This document shows positions 58,956 to 64,000 of a stretch of 64,000 nucleotides of DNA, one piece after another. The translations under genes and the position numbers were made by a program. The notes below the pieces were generated by a model that was not told where the DNA came from, searched no databases, and saw only the letters and a program-made list of their open reading frames with translations. Position 1 is the stretch's first letter, and each line of letters begins with the position of its first letter. The DNA is from Cycloclasticus sp. GTDB taxonomy: Bacteria; Pseudomonadota; Gammaproteobacteria; Methylococcales; Cycloclasticaceae. The DNA is taken from positions 248,001-312,000 of the forward strand of contig JBFLJU010000001.1 in assembly GCA_040743155.1 (NCBI GenBank), given 5' to 3'.

Positions 58956-59585
58956 ATGTTAACAATTGCAATATCAAAAGGAAGAATCTTAAAAGATACG
59001 CTACCGCTATTGGCAGAAGCAGGCATTGAGCCATCTGAAGATTTATCTAAAACACGAAAATTGATTGTTCCCAGTGTGTGTGGCAACGTTAATTTGGTGA
59101 TTATCCGAGCCACCGATGTGCCAACATTTGTTGAATATGGCGCTGCCGATGTGGGTATTACGGGTAAAGACACTTTGGTCGAACACGGTAGTGATAACCT
59201 TTATGAGCCTCTGGATTTAAATATCGCAAAGTGTCGTTTAATGACGGCGATTGTAACTGGGAAAGAATTACCGTCCGGTAAAATTCGGGTGGCATCAAAA
59301 TATGTGTCGCTAACAGAGCAATATTTTGCGAAGCAAGGTCAACAAGTAGAGATTATTAAGTTGTATGGTTCTATGGAGTTGGCGCCCATCGTGGGTTTAG
59401 CAGACTGCATCGTTGATTTAGTCGACACCGGTAACACCCTGAAAGCAAATGGTATGGAGCCGTTGGACCTTATTATGAACATCAGTTCAAGATTGGTGAT
59501 TAATAAGGCTTCGATGAAGATGAAGCATCAGCAGATTAAAGAGCTTGTTAAAAAGCTAGAAGTAGCGGTTGAAAATAGGCGTTAG
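58956..59585 (+). CDS. hisG: ATP phosphoribosyltransferase HisG, short form
   Basis: The 209-residue protein is the short HisG, which lacks the C-terminal regulatory domain and normally needs HisZ for activity. Motifs include [21 protein letters not shown] and the PRPP-binding [18 protein letters not shown] near 150-167. It catalyses the first step of histidine synthesis. hisZ is not in this window. murA-hisG-hisD-hisC order is as in Pseudomonas. Confidence 0.96.
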   Translation: MLTIAISKGRILKDTLPLLAEAGIEPSEDLSKTRKLIVPSVCGNVNLVIIRATDVPTFVEYGAADVGITGKDTLVEHGSDNLYEPLDLNIAKCRLMTAIVTGKELPSGKIRVASKYVSLTEQYFAKQGQQVEIIKLYGSMELAPIVGLADCIVDLVDTGNTLKANGMEPLDLIMNISSRLVINKASMKMKHQQIKELVKKLEVAVENRR

Positions 59586-59588
59586 AGT

Positions 59589-60887
59589 ATGAATATAACG
59601 ACTCTAGATGCATCTAGTGCCGATTTCGATCAAGAACTTGATGGCCTGTTGAAGTGGGATGAAACGCAGGATGCGTCGATATCGCAAACTGTTTCAAGCA
59701 TCATCGAGGCGGTGCGACAACAAGGCGATTCGGCTTTATTGTCTTATACCCAGCAGTTTGATCAGTGGAGTGAGTCATCCGATGACTTGCTGCTTAGTCG
59801 TGAACAGTTAGAGCCAGCATGGAAGCAACTGCCAGAGGAGCAATCGAGGGCGCTAACCACGGCGGCAGATAGGATCCGTGCGTATGCTGAGCACCAAAAG
59901 ATGCAGTCGTGGGATTTTGTTGATGAATTTGGTAATACCCTCGGTCAGAAAGTCACTCCTTTAGAACGCGTTGGTGTGTACGTGCCAGGCGGGAAGGCGG
60001 CATACCCTTCATCTGTTTTGATGAATGTTATTCCCGCAAAAGTAGCTGGTGTTGCTGAAATTGTGATGGTGACGCCAACCCCTAAAGGTGAATTGAATCA
60101 ATTGGTGTTAGCGGCTGCTTTCTTAGCAGGCGTTGATAAAGTCATTAGAGTGGGCGGCGCACAAGCGGTAGCGGCGCTGGCTTATGGTACCGAAGTTGTG
60201 CCAGCGGTTGATAAAATCGTTGGGCCGGGCAATATTTTTGTCGCCACAGCTAAGAAGCAAGTTTTTGGTCAGGTCGGTATTGATATGGTGGCTGGGCCAT
60301 CTGAAATTCTTATTATTTGTGATGGCAAGACAAACCCAGATTGGATAGCGATGGACTTGTTTTCACAAGCGGAGCACGATGAAAATGCTCAGTCGATACT
60401 TATTTCGCTGGATGCAGGGTTTATTGATGCGGTCAAGAAAAGTATGGATAGATTGCTGTCAACAATGGAACGGTCAAACGTCATTAAAGCATCGTTGGAA
60501 AGTAGAGGTGGATTTATTTATGCCGCTACCAGCGAGCAAGCGATTGAAATCGCAAATAAAATAGCGCCTGAGCATTTAGAACTGTCAGTGGATAATGCTG
60601 AAGCATGGGTGTCCCAGATCAAGCATGCAGGTGCTATCTTTATGGGGCGATATACCCCGGAAGCCTTAGGTGATTATTGTGCAGGCCCTAATCATGTATT
60701 GCCAACGTCTGGAACGGCGAGATTTTCATCGCCATTAGGCGTTTACGACTTTCAAAAGCGTAGCAGTATTATCAACTGCAGCCAGTCGGGCGCATCTGAT
60801 TTGTCTGCTACAGCGTCTATTTTGGCGCGTGGTGAGGCGTTAACGGCCCACGCTAGATCCGCAGAATACCGTAAACTTGGTGACTAA
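59589..60887 (+). CDS. hisD: Histidinol dehydrogenase
   Basis: The 432-residue zinc enzyme has [52 protein letters not shown], and zinc-ligand regions [16 protein letters not shown] and [23 protein letters not shown]. It oxidises histidinol to histidine in two NAD+ steps. It starts 3 bp after the hisG stop. Confidence 0.97.
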   Translation: MNITTLDASSADFDQELDGLLKWDETQDASISQTVSSIIEAVRQQGDSALLSYTQQFDQWSESSDDLLLSREQLEPAWKQLPEEQSRALTTAADRIRAYAEHQKMQSWDFVDEFGNTLGQKVTPLERVGVYVPGGKAAYPSSVLMNVIPAKVAGVAEIVMVTPTPKGELNQLVLAAAFLAGVDKVIRVGGAQAVAALAYGTEVVPAVDKIVGPGNIFVATAKKQVFGQVGIDMVAGPSEILIICDGKTNPDWIAMDLFSQAEHDENAQSILISLDAGFIDAVKKSMDRLLSTMERSNVIKASLESRGGFIYAATSEQAIEIANKIAPEHLELSVDNAEAWVSQIKHAGAIFMGRYTPEALGDYCAGPNHVLPTSGTARFSSPLGVYDFQKRSSIINCSQSGASDLSATASILARGEALTAHARSAEYRKLGD

Positions 60888-60889
60888 CA

Positions 60890-61969
60890 TTGTCTAAAAA
60901 ACAGATGAATTTACAGAACTTAATTCGCCCAGAAATACAAAAAATGACGGCATATCAAGTGCCAGAATCCACAGGTTTAGTGAAGTTGGACGCAATGGAG
61001 AACCCATTTGCATGGCCAGACGAAATGAAGGCCGAGTGGTTGGAATTACTGTCAACAGCTGAGCCGAATAGATACCCTGACCCATCTGCAAAGGAATTAG
61101 TGACGAGTCTGCGTGAGTGCTTTGGCGTTTCCGCTGAATTGGGCGTAGTGTTGGGCAATGGTTCGGATGAATTGATCCAGCTTATCTTGATGGCAATGAA
61201 TCATAATGCTTGTGTAATGGCTCCCACGCCAAGCTTTGTTATGTACCAACACATTGCAAACTCGTTGGGCTTGCCGTTTATTGGGATACCATTAAGTAAG
61301 GACTTTAGTTTAGACATGCCAGCGATGCTGGCGGCGATAAAGAAAGATGACCCAGCCGTAATTTTCTTGGCTTACCCTAATAATCCAACGGCAAACTTAT
61401 TTAGTGATGATGATTTGCTTGCAATTCTAGATGCTTCAAATGGCATCGTGGTGATTGATGAGGCGTATCAGCCTTTTGCACATAAAACATTCTTAAACCG
61501 GGTGCGGGATTTTGAGCAATTGTTAGTGATGCGGACGGTATCAAAGCTTGGTCTTGCAGGCTTGCGCCTTGGTTTTGTTGTCGGGCATAAAAACTTAACC
61601 GGTCAACTAGAGAAGGTAAGGTTACCGTATAACATCAATGTGTTTACGCAGTTAACGGCAAGATTTGCTTTTAAGCACATTGACGTGCTGGACTCTCAAG
61701 CTGCCATTATTTGTGAACAACGCGAGCGATTGCTTGAAAGTCTTTCGTCATTTGATGGGCTTAATGTTTTCCCAAGCGAAGCTAACTTTATATTATTTTC
61801 ACTGCGATCGGATTCTGCTGAGCGTGTTTTTGATGCGTTAAAGCAAGCAGGTGTATTGATTAAAAAAATGGGTAAGGTGCAAGGCTTACCCGCTGAATGC
61901 TTACGCGTAACAGTCGGTTCAGATTCAGAAAATAAGTTATTTCTCGAAAAAATCCATTCAATACTCTAA
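60890..61969 (+). CDS. hisC: Histidinol-phosphate aminotransferase
   Basis: The 359-residue PLP enzyme has AMENPFAWP, GNGSDELIQLI, YPNNPTANLF, VIDEAYQPF and the PLP-lysine motif TVSKLGLAGLRLGFVVG. A TTG at 60890 with GGTGA 6 nt upstream is taken as the start. The ATG at 60905 would remove five residues and has no ribosome site. Last gene of the his group. Confidence 0.95.
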   Translation: MSKKQMNLQNLIRPEIQKMTAYQVPESTGLVKLDAMENPFAWPDEMKAEWLELLSTAEPNRYPDPSAKELVTSLRECFGVSAELGVVLGNGSDELIQLILMAMNHNACVMAPTPSFVMYQHIANSLGLPFIGIPLSKDFSLDMPAMLAAIKKDDPAVIFLAYPNNPTANLFSDDDLLAILDASNGIVVIDEAYQPFAHKTFLNRVRDFEQLLVMRTVSKLGLAGLRLGFVVGHKNLTGQLEKVRLPYNINVFTQLTARFAFKHIDVLDSQAAIICEQRERLLESLSSFDGLNVFPSEANFILFSLRSDSAERVFDALKQAGVLIKKMGKVQGLPAECLRVTVGSDSENKLFLEKIHSIL

Positions 61970-62020
61970 TCTTCGTTAGAAAAATATTCGTTTCATAAGA
62001 TATCTAGCTTTAAAGCATGG

Positions 62021-62050
62021 TTGCGGGCATCAAAAGTATAAAATTATGCT
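62021..62050 (+). promoter_or_regulatory. Possible petABC promoter
   Basis: TTGCGG (62021-62026) and TATGCT (62045-62050) are spaced by 18 bp in the 149-bp gap between hisC and petA. A GGAG ribosome site sits 6 nt before the petA ATG. Confidence 0.35.
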
Positions 62051-62118
62051 AAAATTTCGCAGATAAGTGCTGTGCAAAAATTGTATACGCAATTTACGAT
62101 GATTTTATGGAGATTTAG

Positions 62119-62712
62119 ATGAGCGAACAGGTAGTAGATAAGCGCAGACGCCTTTTTTTAACGGCTGCAGCTACTGCGGTAACGGGTGTTGGTGCGGCTT
62201 ATGTGGCAGTTCCATTCTTAGCGTCAATGAACCCAAGCGATCGTGCGAAAGCAGCGGGTGCTCCCGTTGAAGCTGATATTGCGAAGCTAGAACCAGGCCA
62301 GTTAATTCGTGTTGAATGGCGTGGAAAACCAGTTTGGATTTTAAAGCGTACAAAAGAAATATTAGCTCAACTGGAAGAAATGACGGAGAAATTAAGAGAC
62401 CCTGGTTCTAATGAATCCGAACAACCAGAATCATGTAAAAATGTTTCTCGTTCACTCAAGCCGGAAGTTTTTTTAGCGGTTGGTATCTGTACTCACCTAG
62501 GTTGCTCTCCTACCTTTAGACCTGATGTAGCCCCAGAAGATTTAGGCCCTGATTGGCAAGGTGGTTTTTTCTGCCCGTGTCATGGATCTCGTTTTGATCT
62601 GTCTGGTCGTGTATATGCTGGCGTGCCGGCACCATTGAACTTGGTTGTACCACCACACCAGTATTTAACAGATACCAGAATATTAATTGGTTCAGACGGA
62701 GGGCAAGCATAA
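62119..62712 (+). CDS. petA: Ubiquinol-cytochrome c reductase Rieske iron-sulfur subunit
   Basis: The 197-residue protein has a twin-arginine-type N-terminus ([16 protein letters not shown]) anchoring it in the membrane, and the 2Fe-2S ligands in CTHLGC (C124, H126) and CPCHGS (C152, H155), plus the disulfide pair C129/C154. It takes electrons from ubiquinol in the bc1 complex. The stop shares one base with the petB start. Confidence 0.97.
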   Translation: MSEQVVDKRRRLFLTAAATAVTGVGAAYVAVPFLASMNPSDRAKAAGAPVEADIAKLEPGQLIRVEWRGKPVWILKRTKEILAQLEEMTEKLRDPGSNESEQPESCKNVSRSLKPEVFLAVGICTHLGCSPTFRPDVAPEDLGPDWQGGFFCPCHGSRFDLSGRVYAGVPAPLNLVVPPHQYLTDTRILIGSDGGQA

Positions 62713-63938
62713 TGAGTGGCTTTTTGAAAAATGCATTAGGTTGGGTGGATGATCGTTTTCCGCTAACTAAAGTATGGAATGAACACCTTGCAGAATACTA
62801 TGCGCCGAAAAACTTCAACTGGATGTATTACTTCGGTTCGTTGGCGATGTTGGTATTGGTAAACCAGATTATTACGGGTATTTTCTTAACGATTAACTAC
62901 AAACCCGATGCGAAGTTAGCGTTTGATTCTGTTGAATACATCATGCGTGATGTTGAATGGGGTTGGTTAATCCGTTATATGCATTCGACCGGCGCATCAG
63001 CGTTTTTTATTGTGGTCTATTTGCATATGTTCCGTGGCTTAGTTTATGGCTCGTTTAAAAAACCTCGTGAATTAGTTTGGACATTTGGCATGATCATTTA
63101 TGTGGCGCTAATGGCTGAAGCATTCATGGGCTACTTACTGCCTTGGGGTCAGATGTCTTATTGGGGCGCGCAAGTTATTGTGTCCTTATTCGGTGCCATT
63201 CCATACGTGGGCGAAGACCTTGCACTATGGTTACGTGGCGATTACGTTATTTCTGATGCGACACTAAACCGCTTCTTTGCTTTCCACGTTATTGCTATCC
63301 CATTAGTGTTGGTTATATTGGTCTTTATGCACATTGTGGCCTTGCATGCTGTGGGTTCAAATAACCCAGAAGGTATTGAGATTAAAAAACACAAGGATGA
63401 TAAAGGGGTGCCTTTAGACGGTATTCCTTTCCACCCATATTATTCAGTTAAAGATTTAGTGGGTGTCGCAGTATTCTTGTTCATTTTTGCACTCATTATT
63501 TTCTATGTACCTGAAATGGGTGGTTACTTCTTGGAGCACGCAAACTTTATTCCTGCTGACCCACTAAAGACGCCAGAACACATTGCGCCAGTTTGGTACT
63601 TCACACCTTTCTATGCGGTATTGAGAGCGGTGCCTGATAAGTTCTTGGGCGTTGTTGCAATGGCGGGTGCGATTATTGTTTTATTCTTATTGCCTTGGCT
63701 AGACAGAGGGGTGAATAAATCTATACGTTATAGAGGCCCTGTGTTTAAAGCAGCTATTGTGGCATTTTGTATCAGCTTCATAGGTTTAGGCTACTTTGGG
63801 ATGCAACCAGTTACAACCGTGGGAACATGGTTCTCTAGGTTCTTCTCACTTGTTTATTTTGCATTCTTCTTATTGATGCCTTTTTATTCAAATATTGGCC
63901 AAGATAAATATGTTCCAGAGAGGGTAGAAGAGAAATGA
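62712..63938 (+). CDS. petB: Cytochrome b of the bc1 complex
   Basis: The 408-residue membrane protein has two haem-ligand helices with His pairs (HSTGASAFFIVVYLHMFRG and HVIAIPLVLVILVFMHIVALH). The quinol-oxidation loop reads PVWY (V294) in place of the more common PEWY, a natural variant reported in beta- and gammaproteobacteria. Length and the single-chain form fit a proteobacterial cytochrome b. It overlaps petC by 4 nt. Confidence 0.97.
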   Translation: MSGFLKNALGWVDDRFPLTKVWNEHLAEYYAPKNFNWMYYFGSLAMLVLVNQIITGIFLTINYKPDAKLAFDSVEYIMRDVEWGWLIRYMHSTGASAFFIVVYLHMFRGLVYGSFKKPRELVWTFGMIIYVALMAEAFMGYLLPWGQMSYWGAQVIVSLFGAIPYVGEDLALWLRGDYVISDATLNRFFAFHVIAIPLVLVILVFMHIVALHAVGSNNPEGIEIKKHKDDKGVPLDGIPFHPYYSVKDLVGVAVFLFIFALIIFYVPEMGGYFLEHANFIPADPLKTPEHIAPVWYFTPFYAVLRAVPDKFLGVVAMAGAIIVLFLLPWLDRGVNKSIRYRGPVFKAAIVAFCISFIGLGYFGMQPVTTVGTWFSRFFSLVYFAFFLLMPFYSNIGQDKYVPERVEEK

Positions 63939-64000
63939 GAAAACTAAGTATAGTTTTATTGGTATTGTTCTCGTCGCAGTTATATGCGGCTGGTGGACAT
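63935..64000 (+). CDS. petC: Cytochrome c1 (5' end only)
   Basis: The frame starts with an ATG overlapping the petB stop (ATGA) and encodes a signal peptide (RKLSIVLLVLFSSQLYA-AGGH) before the window ends. The haem motif is outside. The identity rests on the petABC order and the signal sequence. Confidence 0.85.
   Translation, partial: MRKLSIVLLVLFSSQLYAAGGH

Overview
The window is a moderately AT-rich, densely packed stretch of a gammaproteobacterial chromosome. Conserved gene orders recognisable from Pseudomonas and E. coli support this: leuS-lptE-holA-proA-nadD-rsfS-rlmH, miaB-phoH-ybeY-corC-lnt, yrbG-kdsD-kdsC-lptC-lptA-lptB-rpoN-hpf-rapZ, mlaFED-B-murA-hisGDC and petABC. An APS-type CysH, a PQQ-associated ABC cluster, a tungstate transporter and a GDH-180 glutamate dehydrogenase would suit a marine, methylotroph- or hydrocarbon-degrader-like lineage such as Methylophaga/Cycloclasticus. 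That placement is inference. No tRNA, rRNA, insertion sequence, prophage or CRISPR array was seen.

Layout. 1-3022: sulfur and thiol metabolism (cysB 3' end, APS reductase, gshA). 3114-7464: a secreted thermonuclease-like protein and a tupABC-moeA operon for tungstate uptake and cofactor metal insertion. 7622-14294: acuI-type reductase, a PilZ/alkyltransferase-like pair and NAD-glutamate dehydrogenase, closed by a strong bidirectional terminator. 14366-19266: an alpha/beta hydrolase, a candidate small RNA, and the four-gene ABC/beta-propeller cluster normally tied to PQQ alcohol dehydrogenases. 19356-25950: miaB-phoH-ybeY-corC-lnt plus a DUF1329 protein. 25954-28425: a ferredoxin-type reductase, an orphan ParA ATPase and its zinc-ribbon partner. 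28580-37027: leuS through maf, with an OmpA-like lipoprotein inserted. 37148-46451: a small lipoprotein, rng, yhdP, a nitrilase-family amidase and tldD/pmbA. 46468-54995 (minus strand): LPS precursor and export genes, rpoN, hpf, rapZ and mgtE. 55233-61969: mla genes, murA, hisGDC. 62119-64000: cytochrome bc1, cut off in petC.

How it fits together. Much of the window serves the envelope: Lpt/Kds for LPS, Mla and YhdP for phospholipid balance, Lnt and lipoproteins, MurA for peptidoglycan. A second theme is redox and cofactor metabolism: bc1, APS reductase, glutathione, tungstate/MoeA, and PQQ-linked export.

The most interesting points are: (i) a compact small-RNA candidate at 15282-15406 with a near-consensus promoter, a CU-rich anti-Shine-Dalgarno segment and a terminator; (ii) an Mla operon with no mlaC and no bolA-like gene in their usual slots; (iii) the PQQ-type ABC cluster standing without a dehydrogenase; (iv) a dispersed palindrome (TTATRCC-N5-GGTATAA) in three intergenic regions, one with three half-sites at exact 12-bp spacing; (v) a parA/zinc-ribbon gene pair without parB; and (vi) loss of ptsN between hpf and rapZ.
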